DNA of 64,000 nt, taken from Serratia symbiotica (GTDB lineage: Bacteria; Pseudomonadota; Gammaproteobacteria; Enterobacterales; Enterobacteriaceae). Made by a program: the position numbers and the translations under genes. The notes beneath the pieces are model-generated. The model was given only the letters and a program-made list of their open reading frames with translations. It did not search any database and was not told where the DNA came from. Every line of letters begins with the position of its first letter. Position 1 is the stretch's first letter. This document shows positions 1 through 11,891 of the stretch, in pieces. The stretch lies in assembly GCF_000821185.2 (NCBI RefSeq), contig NZ_CP050855.1:1736001-1800000 (forward strand), given 5' to 3'.

Positions 1-215
1 ATCTGGTGCTGTATCTGCCGCTGTCGCTGGAAGAAAAGCGTGAATATCATACACTGGCGGGCCTGCTGATGGAGCATAGCCAGCGCATTCCGCAGGAAGG
101 AGAACACCTGTGCATCGGGGACTACCTGTTTGAACCGCTGGAAGTCAACAGCCACCGTGTTTTGAAGGTGAAAATTACCCCGTTGTCGCCGCCAGAACCT
201 GATGATGAAACCTGA
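1..215 (+). CDS. yegH: C-terminal end of YegH-like TerC/CorC-domain membrane protein (5' truncated by window)
   Basis: Only the last ~71 codons are present; the reading frame is open from base 3 and ends at TGA 213-215. The visible protein has the fold of a CorC/HlyC transporter-associated domain: an 'IPQEGE' turn followed by a short strand pattern ending 'HRVLKVKITPL', then an acidic tail. This domain closes TerC-family proteins such as E. coli YegH. In E. coli yegH lies beside asmA, which here follows convergently at 245, so gene order supports the name. Function of the family is poorly known (a membrane protein with CBS and CorC_HlyC domains). The start lies outside the window. Confidence 0.75.
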   Translation, partial: LVLYLPLSLEEKREYHTLAGLLMEHSQRIPQEGEHLCIGDYLFEPLEVNSHRVLKVKITPLSPPEPDDET

Positions 216-244
216 CAAAAGCCGGGATACTGACCAGGGAGGGA

Positions 245-2077
245 TTAAAGCTTATCGAGCAGCTTTTTCAGATCCTGGCCTTCACGCGAGTCCTTATTCT
301 TTTCAACCCAATTACTTAGCGCGTTCTTGGCTCGGTTCTCCAACGTTTTATGTAGTATCTGTTCGACTTGTAGCTGGTAGTTGAGCTGTGCCCAGGGACC
401 GTATACCCGCAAAGGAATTGACGTTTTTCGCAACTGTTCGATCAGGTCACTGCGGCCCTGCCAGCCGCCTGTCACCCGCACGTTGAGCGCCATGTCACAC
501 TGTTTGCCCATCATATTGACGGTGCCGCTGCCATCCAGACTCAGCAGGGGAGACTGAGCATTCATCTCGCTGATTTTCACCCTGCCTTGGTTCAGGCTGG
601 CCTTCGCCGCTAGCTGTGCAACGGCGGTATAATGCGGGTAAGTGTCCTGCCCACGTACGCTGCTGTCGCTGCGTGCCACGACCTGCTGGACCAACTGTTG
701 CACATTCAAGCCATGCAGTTGCCCCTCCTGCATCGCCAACTGGGCGCTACCGCGCCAGCGATGTATAAAAGAAGGTAACGTGAGGCGATCGCCGGTCAGT
801 TCCCCCTGCATGCTGAATTTGCCACTCATGACCTGCGGCATATCAAAAGCTTTGAGCAGCGTACCCAGTTCAACCTGCTTCAATAGGGGCTGTAGGGCGA
901 TGATCGGCTTATCGCCACGCGCATCCAGCGAACCGGGCAAGGAAAAACGCCCATCGGCCAGTTGACCTGAAAGTTTATGCAGCCTGAGCAGCCCTCGCTG
1001 GTTATCGGCCTGAACGGCCAGTTGGGCGATATTCATACCGCGATAGGTCAATTGATCGACTTGCATAATGAGCTGTGCGTTGAAATCGCGCAGTGCAGCC
1101 AGATCCTGTTGCTGGTCATCAATTTGGCTGGCGATAACCGGCGCGGAGGCCGTCACCTGCGGTTCAGACGAACTCGTGCGGGATTGCCAGCCAGAAAGTG
1201 CATCCAAATTGAGATTGGCCGAGGACCAGTTCATTACCAACGCTGGCACCTCCGCCACAGTCGCGCTGACATCGCCGGTGAACTGATTGTCGTTGGCACT
1301 GATACTCACCGGGTTGAACACAATATGCGGTGGCGTTTGTTGATAAGCCACCTGCGCGTGGCCTTCACCTTTGATGCCGCCATTCAAGATATCCGCCCCT
1401 GCCAACAGGTAATTGAACCGGGTTAGCTTCGCGTTGATCTGGCGCGGGTAGTGTTGTAAATCGATATCGGCCGCCATCGTGAAGGTCAAATCGCGCTGAT
1501 CACGATTTATCCGGCTGGAAAGCGCCATTTGCACCTGACGCTGGTCATTTTGTTGCAGGGTGAGATTGATGTCCCTGACGTTGATCTGTTCATCATTGGC
1601 GCGCTGCCAAATCAGCAGGCTATCCACGATCCGCAGATTATCAATACCCAATTTCCACGGTGTGTCTACTGACTCAGCGACAGGGTCAACTGGCGCGATA
1701 GGGGCATCAACCGGAGGCTGTTCTTCACTGTCCGGCGTTAGGCGGATAACAGCATTTTTCAACATCACTTGTTTGACAAACAGGTGGTGAGACAACAGCG
1801 GCAACAGTTTGACATCAAGGCGCATATTCTCAGCGCTCACCAATGGCGCTTGAGCCCCTGGCGCGGTCAGCGTTATGTGGCCAGAAAGAATGCTCAACTG
1901 CGGCCAAATATGCCAGCGTAGATCGCCGGCGAGCATTAACTGATAGCCGCTATTTTGTTCGACTTTCTTAACCATATAGGCGCGAAAATCATTAGGATTA
2001 ACTAAGAGCACCAACGCGGACATTCCCGCAACCAATACAACCAGTAAGATCACCAATGCCGTCAGTAGTCTTCTCAT
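245..2077 (-). CDS. asmA: AsmA, outer-membrane assembly protein
   Basis: 610 residues, about the length of E. coli AsmA (617). One N-terminal membrane anchor (residues ~5-27, rich in L, V and A) is followed by a long periplasmic region; 'NPNDFRAYMVKKVEQNSGY' right after the anchor is the typical AsmA start. The C-terminal third carries the AsmA_2-type region ('LDGSGTVNMMGKQCDMALNVRV'-like strands). AsmA-family proteins are thought to bridge the periplasm and take part in lipid supply to the outer membrane; E. coli asmA mutations suppress OmpF assembly defects. It lies 11 bases downstream of dcd and is probably cotranscribed with it, as in E. coli. Confidence 0.93.
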   Translation of the reverse strand: MRRLLTALVILLVVLVAGMSALVLLVNPNDFRAYMVKKVEQNSGYQLMLAGDLRWHIWPQLSILSGHITLTAPGAQAPLVSAENMRLDVKLLPLLSHHLFVKQVMLKNAVIRLTPDSEEQPPVDAPIAPVDPVAESVDTPWKLGIDNLRIVDSLLIWQRANDEQINVRDINLTLQQNDQRQVQMALSSRINRDQRDLTFTMAADIDLQHYPRQINAKLTRFNYLLAGADILNGGIKGEGHAQVAYQQTPPHIVFNPVSISANDNQFTGDVSATVAEVPALVMNWSSANLNLDALSGWQSRTSSSEPQVTASAPVIASQIDDQQQDLAALRDFNAQLIMQVDQLTYRGMNIAQLAVQADNQRGLLRLHKLSGQLADGRFSLPGSLDARGDKPIIALQPLLKQVELGTLLKAFDMPQVMSGKFSMQGELTGDRLTLPSFIHRWRGSAQLAMQEGQLHGLNVQQLVQQVVARSDSSVRGQDTYPHYTAVAQLAAKASLNQGRVKISEMNAQSPLLSLDGSGTVNMMGKQCDMALNVRVTGGWQGRSDLIEQLRKTSIPLRVYGPWAQLNYQLQVEQILHKTLENRAKNALSNWVEKNKDSREGQDLKKLLDKL

Positions 2078-2088
2078 ACCACCCGCCT

Positions 2089-2670
2089 TTAGTCTTTGTC
2101 GATTCGACTCGCCACAGCGCCTTGCTGATCGCGGTATTTGGCATCCTGGCGGCTGTTGTAGGGACGCGCAGCTGGCCCAGATAAGGGTTCAAAACTCAGG
2201 GCACCGATCAACATCCCAGGGCGTAACGCCAGCGGTAACTTACCTGAATTATAGAACTCCAGCACAATGCACCCCTGCCAACCGGGATCGATACGGTGCG
2301 CCGTAACGTGTACCATCAGTCCCAGACGCGCCAGAGAAGAGCGGCCATCCAACCAGCCGACCAGATCATTTGGCAATGTCACGGATTCAAATGTTACCGC
2401 CAGCGCCAGTTCACCTGGGTGCAGGAAGAAAGCCTCTCCTTCCGGCAAGACGATCTCGTCGCTCATCACGCGATCAAGCGCGGCGCTGACTTCATTTTTC
2501 GGGCCGCTAAGATCAATAAAGGCGGCAGTGTGACCAAGGAACACCCGGAACTGATTGCCCAAGCGGACATCCACTGTGGCCCCGTTAATGCGCTCAATCG
2601 GCGGACGCGGCGAAATCACCAGTTTTCCGTTATCCAGCCAGGCTTCTATATCGCGGTCACACAGTCTCAT
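2089..2670 (-). CDS. dcd: dCTP deaminase
   Basis: 193 residues, the same length as E. coli Dcd and close to it throughout. The enzyme turns dCTP into dUTP plus ammonia, the main route to dTMP precursors in enterics. Active-site elements are all visible: the '[10 protein letters not shown]' segment (S111, R115), 'HRIDPGW' at ~125-131 and catalytic glutamate E138 in 'CIVLEFYN'. The C-terminal '[11 protein letters not shown]' tail that closes over the nucleotide is intact. It sits between udk (123 bases upstream) and asmA (11 bases downstream), the conserved pyrimidine-salvage order udk-dcd-asmA. Confidence 0.97.
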   Translation of the reverse strand: MRLCDRDIEAWLDNGKLVISPRPPIERINGATVDVRLGNQFRVFLGHTAAFIDLSGPKNEVSAALDRVMSDEIVLPEGEAFFLHPGELALAVTFESVTLPNDLVGWLDGRSSLARLGLMVHVTAHRIDPGWQGCIVLEFYNSGKLPLALRPGMLIGALSFEPLSGPAARPYNSRQDAKYRDQQGAVASRIDKD

Positions 2671-2793
2671 CTCTTTTCTCCATCAAAGCGCGTAGCTAAA
2701 CGAAAATTGCCACACCACGGGCGAAAGATCTACGTCAGGGTGTAAATAGTTTGCTACCAGCAGGGAAGACAATTTTTCAACCGTTAAACAGCA

Positions 2794-3435
2794 TTATTGA
2801 AAAAATTGACTGATTTTGGCTTTCAGAATATCGATCGCTATACGGTTCTTGCCGCCTCGCGGCACAATAATGTCGGCATATTGCTTGGAAGGTTCGATAA
2901 ACTGTAGGAACATCGGACGCACAGTTTTCTGATATTGCGCCATCACCGAATCCATCGAACGACCACGTTCATTCACATCGCGCTTCATGCGGCGCATAAG
3001 GCAAATGTCCAACGGAGTATCGACGAAGATCGAGAAATTCATTTCCTGGCGTAGGCGAATGTCTGTCAGCAATAAGATCCCTTCCAGAATGATCACCTTT
3101 TTAGGCTCCAGGTGCCCAGTCTCTTTCTTGCGCGTGTGCTCAGCATAGCTGTACAGTGGCACTTCTATCGCCTGGCCTGATTTCAGCATTTGCAAATGCT
3201 GGAACAGCAGGTTGTGATCCATGGCGCTGGGGTGGTCGTAATTGGTTTTAATCCGTTCTTCCATGGTCAGATGCGTTTGGTCTTTGTAATAACTGTCTTC
3301 AGGGATCACGCCGATATGTTCATCACCTACCTGTTCGCGGAGTTCACGATATAACGTACTGGCAATGAGGCTTTTTCCAGAGGCAGATGCGCCAGCTATA
3401 CCAATAATGACGCACTGATGCGGCTTGTCAGTCAT
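2794..3435 (-). CDS. udk: Uridine/cytidine kinase
   Basis: 213 residues, the usual length. It phosphorylates uridine and cytidine to UMP/CMP with GTP or ATP, feeding pyrimidine salvage. The P-loop '[11 protein letters not shown]' lies at residues ~12-22. The nucleoside-binding 'PEDSYYKD' (~45-52) and 'YDHPSAMDH' (~66-74) segments, typical of uridine kinases, are intact. It is first in the leftward run udk-dcd-asmA. Downstream cdd would supply uridine from cytidine. No anomalies seen. Confidence 0.97.
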   Translation of the reverse strand: MTDKPHQCVIIGIAGASASGKSLIASTLYRELREQVGDEHIGVIPEDSYYKDQTHLTMEERIKTNYDHPSAMDHNLLFQHLQMLKSGQAIEVPLYSYAEHTRKKETGHLEPKKVIILEGILLLTDIRLRQEMNFSIFVDTPLDICLMRRMKRDVNERGRSMDSVMAQYQKTVRPMFLQFIEPSKQYADIIVPRGGKNRIAIDILKAKISQFFQ

Positions 3436-3534
3436 AAAATTAACGACCTGATTTCGTAGTGTAAAAAAGGGGGAACTAAACGCGCCAATTATAGGGAGTC
3501 AGCAGACTTTACGCCACTCTCTCGACACCATCAA

Positions 3535-4647
3535 TTACAGCGCGCGGAACGCAATCTCCGTAGGGATCGCCTCTCCCTGCCAATACAACTGCGCAGCAAC
3601 GCGGCCAGCAAGCTGGCGATACAACTCAGTGAACGGGCTGTTCGGGCGGCTGATCACTGTTGGCGCACCGCGATCCAAATCTTCACGCAACGAAATATGC
3701 AGCGGCATCTGCCCCAGCAGGCGGCTGTGGTATTTCTTCACCAGCTTTTCCGCCCCGCCGGTGCCAAAGATCGGTTCATGATGGCCACAGTGGCTGCAAA
3801 TATGCACGCTCATGTTTTCTACAATGCCCAATACCGGCACCTGCACTTTCTCAAACATCACGATGCCCTTGGCCGCATCCAGCAGCGCGATGTCCTGCGG
3901 CGTGGTGACTACCAGCGCGCCGGTCACCGGAATAGTCTGCGACAACGTTAATTGGATGTCGCCGGTACCCGGCGGCATGTCTAGCACCAGATAATCCAGA
4001 TCTGGCCACAAGGTATCCTGCAACAACTGCATCAGTGCCTTGCAGGCCATCGGCCCACGCCACACCATAGCGCGATCATCACTGACCAGATAGCCGATGG
4101 AGTGTGTCGCCAAGTCATGCACCCTAATCGGTACCATATGTTGACCATCCGGCGAAGTCGGACGCTCATGCACGGTACCCAACATAGTGGGGATCGACGG
4201 GCCGTAGATGTCGGCATCTAGCAGGCCGACGTTGGCACCTTCGGCGGCCAACGCCAATGCCAAGTTGACGGCGGTGCTGGATTTCCCTACCCCACCTTTA
4301 CCGGAACTGACGGCAATAATATTGCGTACGCCTTTAACGCCAGGCTGACCATTGGCCCGCTTCATCGTGGCGATATCATGCTTGAGCTGCCAGTCAATGA
4401 CGCTGGCCCCGGTCACGCGTAGCAATTCGCCACCCACGTGCTGCTTCAGCGCCTCAAAGCCGCTGCGCCAGGCAAATGGCAGGATCAATTCAATATGCAG
4501 CACACCGTCGAGCAACACGCAATGATGGATGGCCTTCAGTACGGTCAGATTGTTTTTTAACGTTGGGTGCTCAAAGGCGGCCAATACACCGGTCACCAAG
4601 GCACGCAGAACTTCGGAGTTGCTTGGCTCAGGGGATTTCGCATTCAT
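3535..4647 (-). CDS. mrp: Fe-S cluster carrier ATPase Mrp/ApbC
   Basis: 370 residues (E. coli Mrp 369). An N-terminal MIP18/DUF59-like domain (~1-95) precedes a ParA/MinD-type P-loop ATPase with the deviant Walker A 'SGKGGVGKS' at ~115-123. The CxxC pair in 'HICSHCGHH' (~280-288) is the site where family members hold a bridging [4Fe-4S] cluster between two subunits. Family role: assembly and transfer of Fe-S clusters in the cytoplasm. It is divergent from metG with 157 bases between them, the same arrangement as in E. coli, and the two promoters must lie in that gap. Confidence 0.95.
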   Translation of the reverse strand: MNAKSPEPSNSEVLRALVTGVLAAFEHPTLKNNLTVLKAIHHCVLLDGVLHIELILPFAWRSGFEALKQHVGGELLRVTGASVIDWQLKHDIATMKRANGQPGVKGVRNIIAVSSGKGGVGKSSTAVNLALALAAEGANVGLLDADIYGPSIPTMLGTVHERPTSPDGQHMVPIRVHDLATHSIGYLVSDDRAMVWRGPMACKALMQLLQDTLWPDLDYLVLDMPPGTGDIQLTLSQTIPVTGALVVTTPQDIALLDAAKGIVMFEKVQVPVLGIVENMSVHICSHCGHHEPIFGTGGAEKLVKKYHSRLLGQMPLHISLREDLDRGAPTVISRPNSPFTELYRQLAGRVAAQLYWQGEAIPTEIAFRAL

Positions 4648-4804
4648 CCCGGCTCCTTGATTTTAAATGAGGCACTGGTGGCAAGCATACCAGAACTGCC
4701 GCACGGCTGGCGCACATAACTTGCAAGAAACCACCCTAGCCGCAAAGAGCCTAATCGGTTAACATCAAAGGCCCTTTTTATTCAACAGAAAGCAAATTCT
4801 CACT

Positions 4805-6832
4805 ATGGCTCAAGTCGCGAAAAAATTATTGGTGACGTGCGCGCTACCTTACGCAAATGGCTCCATCCATCTCGGCCACATGCTCGAGCACATCCAGGCA
4901 GATATCTGGGTTCGTTACCAACGAATGCGCGGCCACGAGGTTTATTTCATCTGTGCAGACGATGCGCACGGTACGCCAATCATGCTGAAAGCACAGCAAT
5001 TGAGCATTAAGCCGGAGGCAATGATCGCGGAAATGAGCCAAGAACACCAACAGGATTTCGCCGGTTTTAACATCAGCTATGACAACTATCATTCAACCCA
5101 TAGTGATGAAAACCGTGAGCTGTCGAACCTGATTTACACTCGCCTGAAGGAAAACGGCTTCATCAAGAAGCGCACCATCTCCCAGTTGTACGATCCAGAG
5201 AAAGGCATGTTCCTGCCTGACCGTTTCGTGAAAGGCAACTGCCCAACATGCAAAGCAGCGGATCAATACGGCGATAACTGCGAAGTGTGCAGCGCAACCT
5301 ATAGCCCGACCGAACTGATCGCGCCAAAATCTGTGATTTCCGGCGCTACACCAGTGATGCGTGATTCCGAGCATTTCTTCTTCGACTTGCCTGGGTTTAG
5401 CGCAATGCTACAAGCATGGACCCGTTCTGGTGCACTGCAAGAGCAGGTGGCGAACAAGATGCAGGAGTGGTTCGAGTCGGGTCTACAGCAGTGGGACATC
5501 TCCCGCGATGCGCCATACTTCGGCTTCGAAATCCCAGATGCACCGGGCAAATATTTCTACGTCTGGCTGGACGCGCCCATCGGTTACATGGGGTCTTTCA
5601 AAAATTTGTGCGACAAGCGCAGTGATGTGGATTTCGACGAGTTCTGGTGTAAAGACGCCAGCACCGAGCTGTATCACTTTATCGGCAAAGACATCGTTTA
5701 TTTCCATAGCCTGTTCTGGCCAGCGATGCTGGAAGGTAGCCACTTTCGCAAACCAACCAACCTCTTCGTGCACGGCTACGTGACCGTGGACGGTGCCAAA
5801 ATGTCTAAATCACGCGGTACCTTTATTAAAGCTGGGACTTATCTACAGCATCTGGATGCTGACTGTCTGCGTTATTATTACGCCGCTAAGTTGTCTTCGC
5901 GCATCGACGATATCGACCTGAACCTGGAAGATTTCGTGCAGCGTGTGAATACCGATATCGTCAACAAGGTGGTCAACCTGGCGTCCCGCAACGCCGGCTT
6001 TATCAGCAAGCGTTTTGGCGGTCAATTGGCCGATAAACTGGCTGATCCGGCGCTCTATCACACCTTCGTCGATGCGGCAGAGCGTATTGGTGACGCCTAC
6101 GCCAGCCGCGAATTCAGCCGTGCGATCCGCGAAATCATGGCGCTGGCCGATCTGGCCAACCGCTATGTGGATACGCAAGCGCCGTGGGTAGTGGCGAAGG
6201 AAGCAGGCCGCGATACCGACCTACAGACCATCTGCTCGATGGGCATCAACCTATTCCGCGTGCTGATGACCTATCTGAAACCGGTGCTGCCAATGTTGGC
6301 TACGCGCAGCGAAGCCTTCCTCAACACCGAACTGCGCTGGGATACACTTCAGCAGCCGCTGCTGGGACATCAGATCAACGTGTTCAGCACTTTATTCAAG
6401 CGTATCGATCTCGACCAGGTAAACCACATGGTCAACGCCTCGAAAGAAGATATGACCGTTGTCCAATCGGTGGGCATCCCGTTAGCTGATGATCCGATTC
6501 AGAGTACCATCACCTTTGATGATTTCGCCAAGGTGGATATGCGCATCGCGCTGATCACCCGCGCCGAGTTTGTCGCAGGCTCTGACAAACTGCTGAAACT
6601 GCAACTGGATCTAGGGGGCGAATCACGCCAGATCTTCTCCGGCATCCGTGCTGCCTATCCAGACCCGCAAGCACTGGAAGGCCGTTTAACCATCATGGTC
6701 GCCAACCTGGCACCCCGCAAAATGCGCTTTGGCATCTCCGAAGGCATGGTGATGGCGGCGGGTTCAGGGGGGAAAGAAATCTTCCTGCTCAGCCCAGACA
6801 GCGGCGCCCAACCGGGCATGCCGGTTAAATAA
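4805..6832 (+). CDS. metG: Methionyl-tRNA synthetase
   Basis: 675 residues (E. coli 677). It charges tRNA-Met and initiator tRNA with methionine. Class I signature HLGH is at residues 22-25 and KMSKS at about 333-337. A zinc knuckle is formed by C146, C149, C159 and C162. The C-terminal ~110 residues, starting near '[14 protein letters not shown]', form the EMAPII/OB-fold tRNA-binding domain that makes the enzyme dimeric. All motifs are intact. A terminator-like hairpin follows at 6855-6876. Confidence 0.98.
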   Translation: MAQVAKKLLVTCALPYANGSIHLGHMLEHIQADIWVRYQRMRGHEVYFICADDAHGTPIMLKAQQLSIKPEAMIAEMSQEHQQDFAGFNISYDNYHSTHSDENRELSNLIYTRLKENGFIKKRTISQLYDPEKGMFLPDRFVKGNCPTCKAADQYGDNCEVCSATYSPTELIAPKSVISGATPVMRDSEHFFFDLPGFSAMLQAWTRSGALQEQVANKMQEWFESGLQQWDISRDAPYFGFEIPDAPGKYFYVWLDAPIGYMGSFKNLCDKRSDVDFDEFWCKDASTELYHFIGKDIVYFHSLFWPAMLEGSHFRKPTNLFVHGYVTVDGAKMSKSRGTFIKAGTYLQHLDADCLRYYYAAKLSSRIDDIDLNLEDFVQRVNTDIVNKVVNLASRNAGFISKRFGGQLADKLADPALYHTFVDAAERIGDAYASREFSRAIREIMALADLANRYVDTQAPWVVAKEAGRDTDLQTICSMGINLFRVLMTYLKPVLPMLATRSEAFLNTELRWDTLQQPLLGHQINVFSTLFKRIDLDQVNHMVNASKEDMTVVQSVGIPLADDPIQSTITFDDFAKVDMRIALITRAEFVAGSDKLLKLQLDLGGESRQIFSGIRAAYPDPQALEGRLTIMVANLAPRKMRFGISEGMVMAAGSGGKEIFLLSPDSGAQPGMPVK

Positions 6833-6854
6833 CTGTGCTATTGCCTGTTGCAAG

Positions 6855-6876
6855 GGCCGAGCATGCTTGGCCTTTT
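6855..6876 (+). terminator. Rho-independent terminator after metG
   Basis: GGCCGAGC (6855-6862) pairs with GCTTGGCC (6865-6872) as an 8-bp stem with one G-T pair and a 2-base gap, followed directly by TTTT. It lies 23 bases past the metG stop and is oriented to end metG transcription. Confidence 0.7.
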
Positions 6877-7038
6877 CGTCCACCGGGGTTGGCCCTCGGT
6901 CACGCGTGATGCTGCCGTTCATTACCCGCTACCTTAGCGAGCGCATAGCGAGAATTCATGGTGTGGGCGGTGGCATTACTCATGGGCTTAATTGTATGAT
7001 AAATATGTTAATTAAACAGGCAATGGAGTATAACCAAG

Positions 7039-7437
7039 GTGTTTAAGCTCTGCTGGAAATACCTAAGGGCAATCGCCCTTATCTACCTCTGTCTGTTCAC
7101 CGGTGATGCCTTGGCGGCACTGCTGCCCATCGCCATTCCCGGTAGCATCATCGGCATGTTGCTGCTGTTCACCCTGCTCTCCCTACAAATCCTGCCAACA
7201 AAATGGGTCAAACCCGGCTGCCAGTTGCTGATCCGCTACATGGTGCTGCTGTTCGTGCCGATCGGCGTAGGCATCATGAAATATTCCCCCCAGATCATCG
7301 CTAACCTCGGCCCACTGGTCATTTCCTGCCTGGTCAGCACGCTGCTTGTGCTGGTGGTGGTCGGTTACAGCGCCCATTATTTCCAGCGCCAGCGCCGCAT
7401 TGTCAGTAAGCCAGACGAGGCGGAGGAAGGGAAATGA
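7039..7437 (+). CDS. yohJ: YohJ, CidA/LrgA-family membrane protein
   Basis: 132 residues with about four hydrophobic helices. The family signature '[12 protein letters not shown]' (~32-43) and '[18 protein letters not shown]' (~63-80, split here only by normal residues) match LrgA/CidA proteins, holin-like membrane proteins linked to murein hydrolase control and, with LrgB partners, to small-metabolite transport. The start is GTG at 7039; no in-frame ATG lies nearby upstream. The stop overlaps the start of yohK (ATGA at 7434-7437), so the two are translationally coupled. E. coli yohJ-yohK-cdd order is preserved. Confidence 0.9.
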   Translation: MFKLCWKYLRAIALIYLCLFTGDALAALLPIAIPGSIIGMLLLFTLLSLQILPTKWVKPGCQLLIRYMVLLFVPIGVGIMKYSPQIIANLGPLVISCLVSTLLVLVVVGYSAHYFQRQRRIVSKPDEAEEGK

Positions 7438-8129
7438 TCCATGAAATCTGGTGGTCACTGCCATTGACGCTGGCGGTCTATTTTGCCGCCCGCAGGCTGG
7501 CACAGTGGCTTAACACGCCGCTGCTCAACCCACTGCTGGTTTCCATAGCGGTGATTATTCCGCTGCTGCTACTGGCCGACATATCCTACCCACGCTATTT
7601 TCAGGGCAGTAAAATTCTCAATGATTTGCTGCAACCGGCGGTAGTGGCACTGGCCTTCCCACTGTATGAGCAGTTGCACCAGATCCGCGCCCGCTGGAAG
7701 TCAATCATCGCGGTATGCTTTATCGGTAGTATGACCGCAATGATCAGCGGTGTCGTCATTGCACTATGGCTGGGCGCTACACCAGAAATCACCGCTTCAG
7801 TGATGCCGAAATCGGTTACCACGCCTATCGCCATGGCAGTGGCGCAATCGCTTGGCGGCATTCCGGCAATCAGCGCAGTCTGCGTGATGTTCGCCGGTGT
7901 TCTCGGTGCGGTGTTCGGGCATGCGCTATTCAACATGCTGAAAATCATCCCCCCTTTGGCGCGTGGGCTGGCGATGGGTACGGCATCCCATGCGCTCGGA
8001 ACAGCGCGCTGCGCGGAGGTGGATTACCAAGAAGGGGCTTTCAGTTCTCTGGCGCTGGTGATCTGTGGGATCATCACCTCGCTGCTGGCCCCCATCCTAT
8101 TCCCGGTGCTGCTGCGTTTGTGCGCCTGA
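7434..8129 (+). CDS. yohK: YohK, LrgB/CidB-family membrane protein
   Basis: 231 residues with about six to seven predicted membrane helices. The LrgB motif '[18 protein letters not shown]' (~115-132) and the C-terminal '[18 protein letters not shown]' stretch are intact. It is the partner of YohJ, starting inside its stop codon. LrgAB-type pairs affect autolysis and pyruvate or related metabolite flux in other bacteria; the substrate in enterics is not established. cdd follows 138 bases later, as in E. coli, but is likely a separate unit. Confidence 0.9.
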   Translation: MIHEIWWSLPLTLAVYFAARRLAQWLNTPLLNPLLVSIAVIIPLLLLADISYPRYFQGSKILNDLLQPAVVALAFPLYEQLHQIRARWKSIIAVCFIGSMTAMISGVVIALWLGATPEITASVMPKSVTTPIAMAVAQSLGGIPAISAVCVMFAGVLGAVFGHALFNMLKIIPPLARGLAMGTASHALGTARCAEVDYQEGAFSSLALVICGIITSLLAPILFPVLLRLCA

Positions 8130-8267
8130 CAGCAGTAAAAATTGCCAGTAATCTCACATTAAAATGTTTTATCGCCGTCATTTCATCAATAAAAGACGAC
8201 TTAATCACATTTCTATCTGATCGAGCTACCTAGCATGTTATCCCGTTAACCTGTTGAGAGACTTTTT

Positions 8268-9143
8268 ATGCACCTACGTTTTCACAGTGCCTTCGGTAAA
8301 TTGCCTGCAACATTGCAATCCGCCTTGCGGCCATATATCGCTGCACCTGACTTTCCGGCGATGTTGACGGCTGAGCAAACAGCGGCGATCCGCCAGCTCA
8401 GCGGGCTGGATGATGATGCTCTGGCATGTGCCCTACTGCCTTTGGCAGCAGCTTACTCGTTAGCGCCAATATCACATTTCAACGTGGGTGCCATCGCCCA
8501 AGGGCAAAGCGGTAATCTGTATTTTGGTGCCAACATGGAATTCAGCGGGGTACCGATGCAGCAAACCGTGCATGCCGAGCAATCTGCGGTGATCCATGCT
8601 TGGCTACGCGGTGAAACAGCGCTGGTTGCCATCACTGTCAACTACAGGCCGTGCGGCCACTGCCGCCAGTTTATGAATGAGCTGAACAGCGGCGCTGGCC
8701 TACAAATCCGTCTGCCGGGTGCTGAACCGACAACACTGGCGGATCACCTGCCGGATGCCTTTGGCCCGAAAGATCTGGGCATCGCCACACTGCTGATGGA
8801 TCAGATCAATCACGGTTATCAATTGACACTGACTGATAAGTTGGCGCTGGCGGCGGCCAATCAAAGCTATGCGCCGTACAGCAACGCCCACAGCGGCCTG
8901 GCGTTAGCAGCGGAAGATGGCCGGGTGTATGCGGGTCGCTATGCTGAAAACGCCGCCTTTAACCCAAGTCTGCCGCCGTTGCAGGCCGCACTGATCCTGT
9001 TCAACCTCCTAGGCGGTGACTGTATGAAAATCCGCCGCGCGGTGCTGGCCGAACCGCAGAGTGCTATCCTTAGCCAATGGGATATGACCCGCGCCACTCT
9101 GGCAGCGCTAGGTTGCCACAACGTTAGCCGCGTCAGCTTTTGA
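8268..9143 (+). CDS. cdd: Cytidine deaminase
   Basis: 291 residues (E. coli 294), the long enterobacterial form with a catalytic N-terminal domain and a degenerate second copy. It converts cytidine and deoxycytidine to uridine and deoxyuridine. Zinc and catalytic residues are visible: H102 and E104 in 'HAEQSAV', C129 and C132 in 'PCGHC'. Together with Udk and Dcd in this window it covers much of pyrimidine salvage. In E. coli cdd is controlled by CytR and CRP; no operator was identified here with certainty. Confidence 0.96.
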   Translation: MHLRFHSAFGKLPATLQSALRPYIAAPDFPAMLTAEQTAAIRQLSGLDDDALACALLPLAAAYSLAPISHFNVGAIAQGQSGNLYFGANMEFSGVPMQQTVHAEQSAVIHAWLRGETALVAITVNYRPCGHCRQFMNELNSGAGLQIRLPGAEPTTLADHLPDAFGPKDLGIATLLMDQINHGYQLTLTDKLALAAANQSYAPYSNAHSGLALAAEDGRVYAGRYAENAAFNPSLPPLQAALILFNLLGGDCMKIRRAVLAEPQSAILSQWDMTRATLAALGCHNVSRVSF

Positions 9144-9249
9144 AAGCCAATAACAAAACCGCTATTTCGCAACAAATGCTGTACATATTCTCCCTATCTT
9201 TTAGGATCAGCCAACAATAAAATTATTTGATACGCAAAAAGTGAAACTA

Positions 9250-10941
9250 ATGGAACACGAAAACAAACGCCCTCTTTACATCCCTTACGCCGGCCCAATT
9301 TTGCTGGAGTCTCCGCTGCTTAACAAAGGCAGTGCTTTCACCGAGGAAGAACGTAGCCACTTCAATCTGCATGGCCTGTTGCCAGAAGCGGTAGAAACTA
9401 TCGAAGAACAAGTTGAGCGCGCTTATCGCCAATACCAGGATTTTAAAAACGACAACGACAAGCACCTCTATCTGCGCAATATTCAGGACACCAACGAAAC
9501 GCTGTTTTATCGCCTGCTGGACTCGCACCTAAGCGAGATGATGCCGATCATCTACACGCCAACGGTCGGTGAAGCCTGTGAGCACTTTTCTGATATCTAC
9601 CGCCGCGCGCGAGGGCTGTTCATCTCCTACCCGAACCAAAACCGCATCGATGACATGCTACAAAATGCCACTAAGCAAAACGTTAAGGTGATCGTCGTCA
9701 CCGATGGTGAGCGTATTCTCGGCCTCGGCGACCAAGGCATCGGCGGCATGGGCATTCCGATCGGCAAGTTATCACTGTACACCGCCTGCGGCGGCATTAG
9801 TCCGGCCTACACGCTACCGGTGGTGCTAGATGTCGGCACCAACAACCCGCAGCGCCTCAACGATCCGCTGTACATGGGCTGGCGTCATCCGCGTATCTCT
9901 GGCGACGAATACCACGCCTTTGTCGAAGCGTTTATTCAAGCAGTCAAGCGCCGCTGGCCGAACGCTTTGTTGCAGTTCGAAGACTTCGCGCAGAACAATG
10001 CCACCCCATTGCTTAACCGCTACCGTGACGAAATCTGCTGCTTCAACGATGACATTCAAGGCACCGCCGCAGTCACGCTCGGTAGCTTGATCGCCGCCAG
10101 CCACGCCGCCGGTAGCCAGTTGCGCGCCCAAACGGTGACCTTCCTAGGCGCAGGCTCCGCAGGCTGCGGCATTGCCGAGCAGATCATCGCGCAAATGAAG
10201 TCTGAAGGGCTAAGCGAAGACGAAGCGCGCGCCCGTATATTCATGGTTGACCGCTTCGGCTTGCTGACTGACAAGCTGCCTAACCTGCTGGAGTTCCAGA
10301 GCAAGCTGGTGCAAAAGCACGAAAACCTGACCACCTGGCAGACAGAGAGCAAGGCCATTTCGCTGCTGGATGTGGTACGCAACGCCAAGCCGACCATTCT
10401 GATCGGCGTGTCCGGCCAGCCTGGCTTGTTCACCGAAGAACTGATCCGCGAAATGCACCAGCACTGCGCCCGCCCGATTGTGATGCCGCTGTCCAACCCA
10501 ACCTCCCGTGTGGAAGCCCGCCCAGAAGACATCATCAACTGGACTGAAGGTGCCGCATTGGTGGCGACCGGTAGCCCGTTCGCCCCGGTGACCTACCAAG
10601 CGCAGCAGTTCCCAATCGCCCAGTGCAACAACGCTTACATCTTCCCAGGCATCGGGCTGGGCGTATTGGCCTCCGGTGCCACCCGCGTCACCGACGCCAT
10701 GCTGATGGCTGCCAGCCGCGCGCTGGCCGACTGTTCGCCACTGGCCACTGATGGCCACGGCGCACTATTGCCGAATATCGATGATATTAAGGGGGTATCA
10801 AAATGCATCGCGATGGCGGTGGGCAAAGCGGCGCAGTTGCAGGGCGTGGCGATGGTCACCTCTGAAGATGTGCTATCGAAAGCTATCGAGCATAACTTCT
10901 GGCGGCCACAGTACCGCAGCTACAAGCGTACCTCGTTTTGA
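9250..10941 (+). CDS. maeA: NAD-dependent malic enzyme MaeA
   Basis: 563 residues from the ATG at 9250 (E. coli 565). A GTG at 9241 in the same frame would add three residues, but the family begins close to the '[11 protein letters not shown]' segment. It decarboxylates malate to pyruvate with NAD. The malic-enzyme core '[20 protein letters not shown]' is at ~155-174, and the second dinucleotide motif '[13 protein letters not shown]' at ~300-312. '[12 protein letters not shown]'-type metal-site sequence is present as '[12 protein letters not shown]'. No damage seen. It stands alone between cdd and sanA, a difference from E. coli, where sanA follows cdd closely. Confidence 0.96.
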   Translation: MEHENKRPLYIPYAGPILLESPLLNKGSAFTEEERSHFNLHGLLPEAVETIEEQVERAYRQYQDFKNDNDKHLYLRNIQDTNETLFYRLLDSHLSEMMPIIYTPTVGEACEHFSDIYRRARGLFISYPNQNRIDDMLQNATKQNVKVIVVTDGERILGLGDQGIGGMGIPIGKLSLYTACGGISPAYTLPVVLDVGTNNPQRLNDPLYMGWRHPRISGDEYHAFVEAFIQAVKRRWPNALLQFEDFAQNNATPLLNRYRDEICCFNDDIQGTAAVTLGSLIAASHAAGSQLRAQTVTFLGAGSAGCGIAEQIIAQMKSEGLSEDEARARIFMVDRFGLLTDKLPNLLEFQSKLVQKHENLTTWQTESKAISLLDVVRNAKPTILIGVSGQPGLFTEELIREMHQHCARPIVMPLSNPTSRVEARPEDIINWTEGAALVATGSPFAPVTYQAQQFPIAQCNNAYIFPGIGLGVLASGATRVTDAMLMAASRALADCSPLATDGHGALLPNIDDIKGVSKCIAMAVGKAAQLQGVAMVTSEDVLSKAIEHNFWRPQYRSYKRTSF

Positions 10942-11041
10942 TCTTGGCGCTCAAAAGCCCCAGGCTCGGTATGTGGGCTGGTAACCTTGGACAGCTTGCC
11001 TCAGCCAGCCAGGTAAAGTAGCCTTGAGCCCTCTCTTTTAG

Positions 11042-11809
<768 letters not shown>

Positions 11810-11891
11810 TAGGCACAACCGCAGCCATGCGGTGGAGGGGGTCTGCAAGGTAGAGAAATGCTTTTTAGCCTGTTTGTTCCAATGCCAAATC